From Reticulitermes lucifugus (lineage: Eukaryota; Arthropoda; Insecta; Blattodea; Rhinotermitidae), in contig JAKCWW010000022.1 of NCBI GenBank assembly GCA_026260175.1, forward strand, positions 148,249 to 212,248: a stretch of 64,000 nt of DNA, read 5' to 3'. Below are positions 48,101-60,026 of the stretch, piece after piece (within the stretch, counting starts at the first letter, position 1; each line of letters opens with the position of its first letter). The notes under the pieces are model-generated. The model worked only from the letters and a program-made list of their open reading frames with translations. It was not told the DNA's origin and searched no databases. Position numbers and translations under genes: made by a program.

Positions 48101-49128
48101 TAAAAAAAAAACATTAATTCATAATAATTATTTACACCGTGATTGAATTTTGGCGAGTTCCCTCTCCGACAGCCACTAAGTCTTCAAGTTTTAGATGAAA
48201 CTGGTGCCCTGGTTTAATACTAAGTAACGTAATACAGATAATTCGGGTCAATCATTAAATATGTTTCCATGCACTGTATGTTTTCTCCATAGCATAGCAA
48301 CCCGTATTATATTTCCATCTGTGGCCTGCCCGTCTCTACCATATTTTTTCACATTATTCCATAAACGGCACGATTTTCGGAAAAAAGTTAGTAAACAAAA
48401 GATATATGTTTTCATTTTCTCTATAAATCTTGTCCGAAACATTTATCATTCTAAGAAGAATCCAGCAAGACGCTATCATAAATGTACATAGGTCTTCATG
48501 TAAAGTACCCGTTATTCTTGTCAGAGTTTAATGAAAATTGAATTTTCTCGACAGATTTTCGAAAAACACTCAAATATCAAATTTAATGAAAATCCGTCCA
48601 GTGTGAGCCGAGTCGTTCCATTAACACGCACACAATTTTGCGAAAGCACCTAGTAACGCCATTTCTTTATTTATTGACCCTGGAATATCTGCTAGACTTC
48701 GACACTAACATAAAAAGCACCTAGCCACTAGACACCTCCCCTGTGCATTATACCTTTATACCTATGTGAGGTTTTGAATCTATTACTTTCAACACTATGC
48801 CCACAATATTCTATTACGAAAGATATTTTAAAAAACAAATTGCAAAGGTAGTGACTTCGCGAGCACGATTAGTGATGTTACGGCTGTACCGAATCTCGTA
48901 GACTTGTAAAATTGTATACGAGTATTATATAAGAAATGTTGTAACTGACTAAAACATTTGGAAAAATCTAATAGTCCTACCGTGCTAAGAAATGTAGAGT
49001 TAATTTAATATTAACTAATGTGGTACGTAGGATTTTAAAATCTTCAGCAGTAACTGAACATATACAGCTATAATACAAGTACTGTACCGTCTACTGAGAC
49101 TTTATTAGTAAGACTAAATTCCAGAAAT
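48101..49128. other. AT-rich stretch, no gene seen
   Basis: Nothing supported. Confidence 0.6.
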
Positions 49129-49141
49129 AAACAAAACACTA

Positions 49142-49274
49142 ACTAACTAACTCCATGGAGCAGAGTCCTTCTTGAGAAGCTAACACGTCGTCAGCTACTC
49201 AAGAAATTCCCCACGTTTTATGGAACCCGAAGGTTCATTACCGCACTCACAATAGCCCGCCACCTGTCCCTATC
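49142..49274 (-). mobile_element. LINE-1: 133-bp truncated insertion with 13-bp target duplication
   Basis: Minus strand codes DRDRWRAIVSAVMNLRVP, then has the LINE-1 untranslated tail (gaatttcttgagtagctg, gactctgctccatggag) and TTAG repeats. The 13-bp aaacaaaacacta stands at 49129-49141 and 49275-49287. The last 18 codons read without a break, so this copy is fairly young. Confidence 0.95.
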
Positions 49275-49287
49275 AAACAAAACACTA

Positions 49288-49489
49288 TGTTTCCTTAAGT
49301 GTTTCACGGCACTAACAAACAGAAAACCTACATCAGTAGTTACAGCACTTCACGGCATTGTATATGAAGCCTGCATTTTCTCGAGTAGTATACATTTCCA
49401 TTGCCTTACATGTAATCAATTACAATATATATGTCCCCTGGTACTAAATGTATATATACGTGCCTAATCTATCACCATATAAATTATGA
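49288..49489. other. No gene seen
   Basis: Nothing supported. Confidence 0.55.
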
Positions 49490-49690
49490 GTCAGAATGGC
49501 TGAGTCAGTAATGTGAATGGCTACAGGCTGAACAACCAGTGATTGATTCCCGGAAGGGGCAGGTGTGTATCTCTCATGCGGTCCAGGTGACAGACTATGT
49601 GCTGCATCCAACCTCAAACCCAGCAAGTAAAGGGAGACCTCTCGAGCTTGAAGCTGAGAGAATGTATGCATCGGAATGGACGTACAAGTT
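49490..49690 (+). repeat. Probable tRNA-derived SINE
   Basis: A head with cagaatggctgagtcagt (A-box-like) and agtgattgattcccgg (B-box-like), then caggtgtgtatctctcatg and a body to about 49690. No second copy in the window to confirm it. Confidence 0.4.
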
Positions 49691-50494
49691 CTTAAAATCC
49701 CAGCACTATCGCTTTTTGTACGCTTACAGCGTCGTTTCTTACACAGTTATTTTACTTTCTGGTTACTAAATTTCACATGGGTCATTGTTAATAGCTAGAC
49801 AGTAAAAGGGGTGTACACAGATCCATTTCGTGAACTTTTTGTCCCTAATCTGTAACAAATACAGCTTTACTGGAAATTAAATATGTAATATTACACAGCT
49901 GTATCATTAAAAGGAAGGTTATACCTCTACGCTTCTTCGAAAACTTTAAAGCTTATACGCTATTATGTTATGACCAACATAAGAGAATGCATTAACTTTA
50001 TAATCACCCTTTAGTAGCAAAATCAGTTAAGTTCACGTATTTTGATTAGTGTTATTAGCGAGGTTTTCTACGAAACTTGTTCGCGAGGCAGCGCCGAACA
50101 CCAGTAGTGCAATGGTTACAGCAGCAGACCATGGAGTACTTTGCGGAGAAATCCGTCAGCAGCTGTGTCAATGGGAGGCCTATCTCAACGTCCGGCGGAG
50201 ACAAATTTTAACGCTTTTTCACTCCTTCGCCCAGAACAGTACTCTAAAGGGGTTCAGTGAAAAACGTTCGTGTACTGAAAGCTCACACATTAAAATTTCT
50301 CACTGTCACTGTTAATGATAACAGTACGGAATTAAAAACATTTTAAAAAATGAGAACCTCCTACGGAAGTATTGCAATCATTTGGTAACACCTGCAAAAA
50401 CTGTCACCATAAACCTTCGTTTCAACTTATGTAATAAGTTTAATAAGTTTATGTTGTTTCAATGTCGTTAATATAACAGAGAGCCAGTGGACAA
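49691..50494. other. No gene seen
   Basis: A GC-richer patch at 50070-50240 holds an 88-codon frame with no recognised content. Confidence 0.5.
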
Positions 50495-51115
50495 AATACT
50501 GAGCCGCTTCCCTTCATAACAAACGTCTCTTGTGTCTGCTGCCATTATAACAAAATACTTACCAGTCAGTACCCTTTTCATAAATCTATTTCCGTGCCAT
50601 TCCCATCATAGCAACCTATTTACCTGTCAGTATCCTTTGCAGCAACCCGTTTCCATGCTGGTTGCCATCATAACAACCTATTAAACTTTTTTCCTTTCCA
50701 GTTCCCATGATAACATATTTACCTCTCAGCACCCTATGCAACAACCTATTTCCCCGCCATTTCCCATCACAACAACGTAATTTCCTGTCAGTACCCTTTG
50801 CAGCAACTTATTTCCGTGCCAGTTCCCGTCATAACATCCTACTCACAAGCTAGTTACCGCCATAAAAAGGTATTTCCTTGGCAGTCTCCCTCATAAGAGC
50901 ATGTTTCCATGCCCGTTACCATCATAACAACCTATTTCCGTGCCAGTTTTTATCATAACAAATTTATACAAGTACTACTTTCCATGACAACATCCTATTT
51001 ACATGCTAGTTACCATCAACCAATTTACGTGACAGTAACTTTTATAGCAAACTATTTCCACGCTTGTTTCCATCCAACAATACATTTACGTAACAGTCCC
51101 CGTCAGTCTTAATTC
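50495..51115. repeat. 31-bp minisatellite, about 20 units
   Basis: Units of about 31 bases run without a break. Two forms tend to alternate over the middle: ctatttccgtgccagttc + ccatcataacaac, and ctatttacctgtcagtac + cctttgcagcaac. Alternation implies a 62-bp higher-order unit. Units are diverged by roughly a fifth of positions. Confidence 0.9.
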
Positions 51116-52056
51116 CGTGCCAAGATTCCACACGATATTTCCTTACGGATATCTCGCACACAATCATATTTTTGCCTCAGAGATTATATAATTCTTATGG
51201 CAGTAACTGACTTGTAAGTTTTATAGAAACTACGACGTCCTGCGTTAAATGTAACGTTCTCTCTTTGCGGCTTTTTCCAACACTCTCAAGTGCAAATACT
51301 TTGTTTCAAACACTTGTAATTTAGGTGTATGTAAGATTCTGAATTTTCACGATGGTGACTGTACAGATTATGGTGTTTCGGGTTGTGATACCGTGTCGTA
51401 TAAGATTTGGGTGTGCTGCCAACACTTCTGAGGACATCGATGTGTCTCCAATACAAATATCAGTTGGTTAAAGCTGCATTGGTAAATAATATGTATTTCT
51501 TCTAAGACATTTATGAAACACATAACTAAACTGTGAGGGCCGAATGAAAAGTCTCTAAGTGTTAGAACAAGTAACATACGAGTATAGTGAAAATGTTTAT
51601 TTAAATGGTTTAAATTAATTTAAAAACTAAATGATAACCTAATTGTGAGGTTGCCATGTTGTTCAGCTTAACTATACGATAATGTTTGACCAAGTAAGAG
51701 AAGACGTTCGTGTCTATAATTCAAAAACAGTTCCGACAGTATAAGAAGTTCAAGGATAAAGCCTATTGTTTATCATATAAACACCCGAGTAAGTGAACAT
51801 ATTTTTCAGCGATGAAGAAGATTTTCGATTAGATAAGAAATTAGAAGTTGCCGATTTCTTCCACCAAGTACTGCAACGTTTTCAATAGTGCTGTGAATCC
51901 ATTCCTATCGTGCGGCCCAGGAACTGAACAGCTTCCCCGCATACTACTACTAACGTCTGGTTATTCACTATTTAGTACGGGATTAGTGACCTGCACAACA
52001 GTGCATTGCGACAAGATGATCAAAATGCAGCACAGTTACTAAACTCGTATACATTT
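51116..52056. other. No gene seen
   Basis: Nothing supported. Confidence 0.6.
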
Positions 52057-52380
52057 ATTTACGTATTTGACCCAATATCCCATATGTTATGTATTTATTG
52101 TAATATCCCATAATTTTACTTATGTACTGATCCTAAAATCCTATAATATTACTTACGTGTTTGTCCCAATATCCCATATATTATTTAGGTGTTTACCATG
52201 ATATTCCACAATTTTACTTCAGTATCTATCCTAAAATACTGTTATATTATTTACCTGTTTTTCCAAATATCCGGCGTATTACTTCTGTGTTTATCGTGAT
52301 ATCCCACAGTCTCACTTATATACTTATCCTACTACAACATGACATTACTTACGTATTCATTCATGCATCCAGTTTTCGTA
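52057..52380. repeat. 98-bp tandem repeat built from ~33-bp subunits
   Basis: Units start at 52057, 52151, 52249 and 52347 (94, 98, 98 bases). Each has three subunits on the pattern acttacgtgtttgtcccaat + atcccatatatt. The last unit is partial. Confidence 0.85.
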
Positions 52381-52599
52381 TCCCTCATACAATATATGGA
52401 AGCTGAATATTGAAATAATCCAGACGCCCTCTTGTAACAGGGCTGCAACCAGCATCGCCGTCGCTATACACGTACAATTCGTCTGGCTTCATGAAAGCTG
52501 CTGTCAGAAAACACAGAAAACAGTCTTCCTATTCACATAATCAGCGCGTGACTTGAAAAAGCTTTCAAACTAATAAATTAAATAGTAGAACTTGTCTCT

Positions 52600-52873
52600 G
52601 TACACGCCATAAAGCTATATGGATGGGTGCAATTATGCCTCCAGGCATTCTTAACCACAACACCAGGTGAAGGTAAGTGTTTAGCTTCACGCCCAGGCCG
52701 CTTTAACATTGGAGAAAGAGCTCCTCTTACCCATCGTATGGGTGGTTGTATGGGCTCAAAATCCGATATGGACTTTACTGTAGAAGAAAAAAATACAGAG
52801 ATCCTGCCGGAAACCATAATTCGTCGAGGACCCAGCCCGTAGCCCAGCCACTATACCAACTACATTACCATGG
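52600..52873 (-). repeat. SINE-3 copy
   Basis: Minus strand: agttggtatagtggctggg (A-box-like), ctacgggctgggtcctcg, then a body with taaagcggcctgggcgtgaa and acacttaccttcacc. Block order matches the copies at 45373, 56716 and 59232. Confidence 0.6.
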
Positions 52874-54609
52874 TTTCTAAGTAGTATATATAAAACTTAA
52901 AATGCAATAACATAACTTACTTTTTGTTTGGAACTACTGTACACGTAGAGGCAATGGTAAGCTTATGTTGTGAGTTCTTTGAGAAAGATCGGATCTATGT
53001 CCATGACTGTTACGGTCTCCTTCTTTATTGGGCTTCATTCACTTTGACTTTTCAGAACTTGAATGTTATACAATTTCCAGGGATCAGGTTGTTTCTCGTT
53101 GCACTGAAACAACAACAAAGGCAACAACAACATCAGGAGTCCAGGTTATTCTTAATTAAAATATGTAAGACCATGAAGAGGCACTGTTCACAGGCTAAGA
53201 GTATGTCTATATTTGTGACAGTTTGTTACGCGACGCCCGCTATGTTTCAGACTTTGTGTTTCGTCATAGTAAGTATAAACTTTACAGACTAAGGAAAATA
53301 CTAACAAATACGGCGACATGCACCAAAATACTCTAAAAACAATATAAAATAATTGTCAATTTTCTTATACCATAAGGAAATCTGGAAAATATGCCTAATT
53401 GACATATATGGAAGCACTTGATTGTGAAACAAAAGTTTGAAAAATGTCGGAAGTAGTGTAAAGACACCATAGCCAAAATGTGTTAGGCTGTGAAGAATGC
53501 CTATTTATTAAAATATAAATCTGTAGATCAATGACTATAAAATAAAGAAAATTAAGCCAACGATTTAAATTTCTTTAAATTAGAGATTTTTTTTATTAAG
53601 AAACAAGACTTTAACTAACATTTTAATAAAGAATTTAAATTCATGGTGCAGTAGTTGACCTCTTGTTTCTTATTCGGGAAAGCCTGTTTTCGCGTCTCTA
53701 CCTGAAAGTCGGCAGAATAAAAAATTAAAGAGTTTTTCTCTCATATACTGAAATGTTATATTTTAAATACATTAATTAATTATGATAAGAAGTTAGTGTA
53801 AATAACTACATTATTGAAATGAATAAAAAATATAGTATTTCCACGATTTTAATTCCGTTCCTTTGTTAGTAACAGGCCAAAATATAATGGCGACACTTTC
53901 GAAACCTAAGAGGTTTAATTTAAAATGTAACTGTTTCATCTGCAATGGAAATAAATGATGACAAGCCATATACAACTCCTAGCAATTTGAAATGTAACTC
54001 TAAATCACACAATAACTGCGTTGTTTATAGACTGAAGATATTAAATTACAAAATTTAAGGGGCTACATAATTTATGTTGATGAAATCTGTCTCAAAATGG
54101 AAGTCGACGTTTTCATATTTGTAAACTTTCTTCTCATTAATGACAATGAGGCAATTATTAACGTTACGTTACAATGACTATTGACAGCAGTTTCTGAACA
54201 GAAGGCTCAAACTAATACATCGTGTTTCACAACAGTTCAATCGATGCAGATGGAATTATGACAACTAAGGTGAAAATATGTAGTATATGAACATATTCTT
54301 AAGTTTCCCAGTCTAAGTTTGGTGTACAAGACAACCAGGGAGGTTTATACTTATACGTTAGAGGATTTTGGACTAGAAACGGGAATAATAATGCAATTTT
54401 GTGGGACTAAATTCCTCAACTTTCTGACAATCTTATGACACTTGAGAGCTAAAGTCACCACCTGTATGAAGTATCTTGAAGAAGACTAATAACATTTATG
54501 AGCTGAGGGACAATTAATTTCTTTACATATTTTCATTTAATTAACTAAAGATATTCCAAATTTCTAATTATTTAATTATTTTTTCCTCTGCTTTCATTTC
54601 GTAGTCTGG
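52874..54609. other. AT-rich stretch, no gene seen
   Basis: A 122-codon plus frame (52924-53292) with a Gln-rich run from a CAA repeat is unrecognised. Confidence 0.5.
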
Positions 54610-55110
54610 CGACGGCCGCCAACTCTTCCAAAAAGAAGTTCTCCGGAGAGGGCGATCTGGTGTTTCCACTTTCAAGTTCCAGTATATTCTTTTATCCTTA
54701 AGATCACCAAGTAACTGTTTACGTCTTCTTCCTCGTCTTCCCGTGTCTTATTTCTTTTCTTCAATAACGTGTTTAGAAGGCAGTTTCGATGTAAGATTGA
54801 TCAATCTAGTTAGCTTTCCCTCGTTGCTTTCCTCCTTTACTCTATGTAATACGGCTTCATTTTTCACACCATAGGTCCAACTGATCTTCATCCTTCTACA
54901 GTATCAAAGTTAAAAAATTTCAAGGTATTCCTGATATTTTTCGAAAGTTTCAGCACCATACAAAGCTACGGTCCAAAGTATATCCTACACCGAATCACGA
55001 CACTGCTCTGGCAATAACACGCATATCGAATGGTTCTCTAAAGATCTGTGGCACTGGCTGAATCTCTGCACTGATTTTATGAGAACTGTATATTCACAAC
55101 ATTTGGGAAA
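54610..55110 (-). mobile_element. LINE-2 C-terminal region
   Basis: Minus strand, in order and with breaks: VALYGAETFEKYQEYLEIF, RRMKISWTYGVKNEAVLHRV, LINLTSKLPSKHVIEEKK, then GRRGRRRKQLLGDLKDKR and IYWNLKVETPDRPLRRTSF. These follow the C-terminal part of an insect non-LTR RT family after the RT core. Stops and shifts show it is dead. Its 3' end near 54600 has no clear tail. Confidence 0.85.
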
Positions 55111-55139
55111 TTGACTCTACTACCATCTTCTTGTGATCA

Positions 55140-55500
55140 GTTTTAACGATATGTATCCATAGTGTGTTACGCGTATTTTAAATTTAAAGGCGAAGTTTTG
55201 AACCGAACCCGGGAAATTTTGAATAACAGACGAATACGCTAATGAATATGCAACAGGAAAGGGCCCGCAATGTGTACATATAGAGAGAGTCACCTTTATT
55301 GTGTGTCTGAGCATGGCAGATCTATCACATTGTAAGACCGCATCCTCCGATTCGTCCCGTGACAACTGCCACGCTCGGGGTCACCATCAAGTGGATACCC
55401 TGTGGTATAAGGTTAGTGACGGCGGTTGGGATGCAGCCTGGGATCTTCGAAATTCTTCGCTGCTATCCTAATCACTAAACCTCGGGTACGTCCGGTGGCG
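55140..55500 (-). repeat. Possible SINE material, one or two heads
   Basis: Minus strand has attagcgtattcgtctgtta followed by ttcccgggttcggttc (B-box-like) near 55250-55190. A second head-like piece with gtttagtgattaggatagca lies near 55490-55450. Boundaries were not resolved. Confidence 0.35.
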
Positions 55501-56096
55501 TATTCGGAAAGAAAAGTAGCAAAAATTCGCTGCTAAAATTCGATATATATGTCAGAATATCTGAGGGCATGTAAGAACCAAGAGTCGCTGAAGGAATTTA
55601 TGTAAAATCTTATTTTTTGAAGTATGTGAAAAATTCGTTGTGGTTTCAGTCTCAGGTAAAATCATCCAAAACTTTGGGAAATATGCATAAATATTTATAT
55701 GCGCTTCTCTTCCCCTTTCGATAGAAACTAAATATGCGATTGATCCCAATAAAATGTCTTTGCGACAAATGTAACAGAGATATTTTACACGCACATTTTG
55801 TGCACGTTTAGTGATTTCCGCGATAATGTAAAAAAGAGGGGCAAAAGCCCCTTAAATATTACGCAGTGTTCCGTCTTCTTACCTTTAAGGGAAGGGTCAC
55901 TGTTGGGATAAATCTCAGAACATTTTGAATAATACTTCAGTAGGCTAAAACCTAGACCACGTTTGGTGTCCTTTGTTTTTTGTAACGAGAGACACACTTA
56001 GAATGACATCACTGTATCTGTCCTGCCCAGCAGCTAGTCAAAAACTGAAGAATTTTCATTGAATTCTCTACGAATATTGTGGCATTACAAACCACT
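55501..56096. other. No gene seen
   Basis: Nothing supported. Confidence 0.55.
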
Positions 56097-56107
56097 ACAC
56101 ATCTGAA

Positions 56108-56302
56108 TTATAACTCCACGGAACACAGTCCTGCTTCAGAAGCTAGTCAAGAAATTCTCCGGACTTTATGCACCACGGAAATTCATTACCGTGTTCAGAA
56201 GAGCAGGCCATCCCGAGCCTGATCAATCCAGTCCACACCCCTTCCTATTTCTTGAAGATAAATGTCGATATCATCCCTACACCTATTCTTCGGTCTTGTA
56301 AG
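56108..56302 (-). mobile_element. LINE-1 truncated insertion with 11-bp target duplication
   Basis: Minus-strand tail blocks (tttcttgactagcttctga, ggactgtgttccgtggag) and the coding end with ggactggattgatcagg are present. acacatctgaa occurs at 56097-56107 and 56303-56313. The TTAG tail is reduced. Confidence 0.8.
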
Positions 56303-56715
56303 ACACATCTGAACTACAAATAAGACCATAAATACTGGATCTTTTAAAGAAGGTTCCTGATTTTACCTCAGAAATATCCATCCTTTGGCAGATTATCGTT
56401 TACATTGTAAGTAAAAAACATGGCGACCCATCATTGTCTGTATTTAAGTTGTCCTTTTATGGAGAGAACCAGTAAAAGAAGAATTGAAGATAGCCTATAT
56501 TCCAAATACGTCTAAACATTTCGAAAGAAATACTGCTTATATGCTAAAGTTTACAAACATGAACAACAGTCCAGTCTTCGAAATTTACCCAAAGAGTTGT
56601 ATATAGCAATGTGCGGAAGCACCTGAGTAAATTACCATATTCATCATTTTAAACGGCCTGCGTTTGCCAGATATTAAAAGTTGGTCTTCGGCGTGGGTAA
56701 AACTGTGCAGGCCTG
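56303..56715. other. No gene seen
   Basis: Nothing supported. Confidence 0.55.
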
Positions 56716-56910
56716 AGGAGTGGAATAGAGAAAGAGGTACACTCCATCAATCTTAATCTCGGCAAAAGTTGGAGGTGAGTGGTCAGCTTCAAGCCCCGGC
56801 AGCTTTATTCCTAGGAAAGACTGCCCGGCATCCACTGAATAGTAGGCTCGGTGGACCCAACGGCCGGTCTGGAGGCTTTAGAGAGGAAAATCTCTTGCGC
56901 CTGCCGGGAA
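56716..56910 (-). repeat. SINE-3 copy
   Basis: Minus strand: gagattttcctctctaaag, gtggatgccgggcagtcttt, gctgccggggcttgaagctg and ccgagattaagattgatgga follow the order of the SINE-3 body. Confidence 0.6.
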
Positions 56911-59231
56911 ACTAATGACGCTGGCGTGGGTTCAGTACACAAATTCAGATAGCATAAGGCAATGTGAGTGGTTGAGGATTTTATCTGTTACATGGAAGGC
57001 AGTCATAATGGTGTTAATGCGAAATAATATCACATCGCTATCTCTTTAGGATGTAGTTAGTTTGAGTGCCTGTTTTTGTGGCGTTTATGTACTCTACTTA
57101 GTGCTGCCAACATTTACACTGTAGTCGATATCAACTAGGACAGTTAGTAGCTCGATTCACATAATATATATATATATATATATTTACAATAAAGGATTAA
57201 TATTTACTTAGCACAATATACTTAGGCTTCGGTTCATTAGAAAACTTTATGACTTAATAGAACTTTACACATTTTCCATTGTTGATTGTTGTTTTGGCAA
57301 GCATGCTTCTCGTCGAATGCCGTGCCCATAGGCGCCATCTTGTCCACGATATTCTGTTCAATATCTAGTCCATAATGAATAAAATAATGACATTTAAATG
57401 TGTCTGTATTTTGAGTGATGGCTTAATCCCAGCTATTCTAATGCTAAGATCTGACGTTACTAACAGACTCGCATACTAAAGTTTTCATTTGGGGGGGGGG
57501 TGGTCCTAAGGCTATACCGCATATATAATTTATGTTTAATTTTTAAAATCATGTTATAAAAATAATACAAATATAACTGTAACATATCGTTGTTCAAAAC
57601 TGCATTTATAATATCTACATAAACGTAACTACGCGTTCCAAGTCTCACTCACCAAATTTAAATCACAAGGACTAATCTTTTTTTCTTTGACGTCATGTAA
57701 GGCTTCCCAAGTTTTTTATTTTATGTTTCAAAATTCCACTGTACGGCCGACATCGTTGGCTGATTTTGGCTGACGGAAAAATCATGTAAAATATTTGATA
57801 TCATCGTGAATAAAAATGAATGCTTTTTTTAAATTTCGATTTTGGGGATCTGAAGTACAGCACGCCGCCCCCCTTTGTGCTCGCCTGGTTACTGAAAAAC
57901 AAACAAAGTCATCCCCGTTTTAGCTATGATATCATCAGAACTCAATTCCAATTAAATTAAAGGAACGTGCACCTCAAACAGAAGGTATGAAGAAGGCTGG
58001 CTATGTAAAGGAACTGTTAATGACACGATTATGTTAAGAACCAAAGATTATAATAGTAAAACAATGGGAATTTGTGATAGTGTGCATTACAGACAAAGAT
58101 AAAACAACAGATTATCTAATTAATAATTTTTAATTCATAACAACACCAGTGAACAAATAAAATAAATTTATATAAAGTAAGGAAACAAGAGGCCTTTTTA
58201 AAATCCTGTAAATATTGAATACTAAGGTCGTTGTAAAGTTACTTCCCGTTTCTTGCGAAATATATTTGTGGAATTCAAGGAATGAATAGAGCTAGGCGGA
58301 ACATTTGGTACTCGCGGGATAGAAAAGAAATCTTTGGTAGAAAGCTAGAAGGAGCGATGCCTAAACCCAAATGAGAAAGTAATATTAAAATTTTATCTCA
58401 AAAAGATGAGACGGGAATGAGTGGACTGCCTTCACCTGACTCAGGATAGAAAAAGGACGGACCGTTGTGAAAAAGATAATGGCCTTCATGTTCCATAAAA
58501 ATAAGTGAAATTTCTTGACGTGTTGAGCCGCTGGTAGCTTTTACAAAGGGTCTCAATTCCACGGACTTGAAGAAAAAAATTATTAATTATTTAAACTTTG
58601 AAATACAATTAATATTGCTCATCCCTACATAGAAAAGCAAGCAGCCAGTTTATTCTTAAGCGAGGCCTCTGTTAATAGACACATCTGAGAGTAGTTACAA
58701 ATAAGAGCCGAAACTGACAACAATAAATGGCAGAGAAACATGCCCTTCTGTCGGTATTAGAATACATTTATTTGCGGAAAAGAAACCATAGTAAATATCC
58801 ATACCACCAAACCCATCAGAGCGTACTATTTTTCCATCAAGCGTGGTATCGTAATACAAACGCAAATTTATTTCAAGAACGTTCAAAGTAATTACAAATA
58901 AAATAGTTCAAGAAGTTGAATTTTGTAGCCAGAATATGACACTTGCATAGAAATTTTGTTCTCATTCTACATTATGTTCAATATTGAATGCTGATTCAGA
59001 CAGCGTAAGAATTTTTCTTTACCTTTCGAAGGGCTTTATGTTATTTCCCAAATAATTTTATTCATATACAAATGGCACTGACCGTCCCAGAAAAATATTG
59101 GATGAAACGTTTGTAAGAACACAACATAATATTCCCTCTGAATTTTCTACGATGAATATTGCTCCTATTACTTAAGTTAAAACATTAAATTAAAAGCAAA
59201 TTTCGTCCTATACAAGGCCATGAAAGTCTAT
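56911..59231. other. AT-rich stretch, no gene seen
   Basis: Holds (TA)n at 57164-57183 and a run of ten G at about 57491-57500. Nothing else supported. Confidence 0.6.
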
Positions 59232-59490
59232 AGGGGGAGTAGAGGTATAGCTCTACTCTTTCTTTAACCTCGGTACTAGATGGAGTTGGTTCTTTAACCC
59301 CACACTCCAGCTGCTTTACCCCGGTGAAAAAGACCCGGTGTCTAATTTACAGGCAGTTTGTTGGGCATCGGAGCCGATATAGAAGGTTGCGGAAAATCTC
59401 TCCCTCATCGGGGTTTGAACGGCGAAGCGTACAGCCCGTAGCGAGTCGCTATACCGACTGCGTTATTGGTGCCACAGTCAGGAATTTTGA
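59232..59490 (-). repeat. SINE-3 copy, best preserved
   Basis: Minus strand: acgcagtcggtatagcgact (A-box arm), cgttcaaaccccgatg (B box, about 59409-59421), then gagattttccgcaacc, ccgatgcccaacaaactgcc, ggtctttttcaccggggtaa and gaaagagtagagctatacct. It defines the head of the family. Confidence 0.75.
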
Positions 59491-59944
59491 TCCCGTCGCT
59501 GTTGAATAAAAATGTTAAAAGTTTTACATACACAATTTTCAAAGTAATACACTATCAGTTTCTTACCGTTATTATTAACAGCATCAGTCAATTTTACAAT
59601 TTGCATAATTCAGTATCAAGATAAATGTCTGTTCATCATTCGGTTCTTGTATTTCATTCATACATGATCAAAATATTGTCTCTCATAAGTATGTATTTGT
59701 TTCAGGTATCCAACAAAATTCTTTGGGCTTAAATAACAGATGTACCTTTAAGAAAAACACATCACTAGAAGAAGATACACAGAAGATAACCCTATTTCAG
59801 GGTCGTCCACAGGACTGATACGACTTTAGGGTTAAATCATAATCTAGATCAATGACTTAGAACCCTTTAAATCTTGCGCCCCACCGGCCATTGTGCCACA
59901 AATCCTAGTTCCACCAAAGTAAAAACTAAGCTTTCTTTTTACAG
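59491..59944. other. No gene seen
   Basis: Nothing supported. Confidence 0.55.
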
Positions 59945-60026
59945 AAACAATTGCCACACGACGCCGCATAACACCCCAGAAGACCACAGATTTCATGAAC
60001 ATCGCGGCGGAAACCTGAAATCAACG
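59945..60026 (+). repeat. 85-bp dispersed repeat, copy 4
   Basis: attgccacacgacgccgcat, aacaccccagaagaccaca, atcgcggcggaaacctgaaa and tcaacg keep the family order over its full length. Confidence 0.65.

Noticed and set aside
53560-53640. Loose palindrome of T- and A-rich blocks
   Set aside because: Pairing is broken and no better than expected for such composition.
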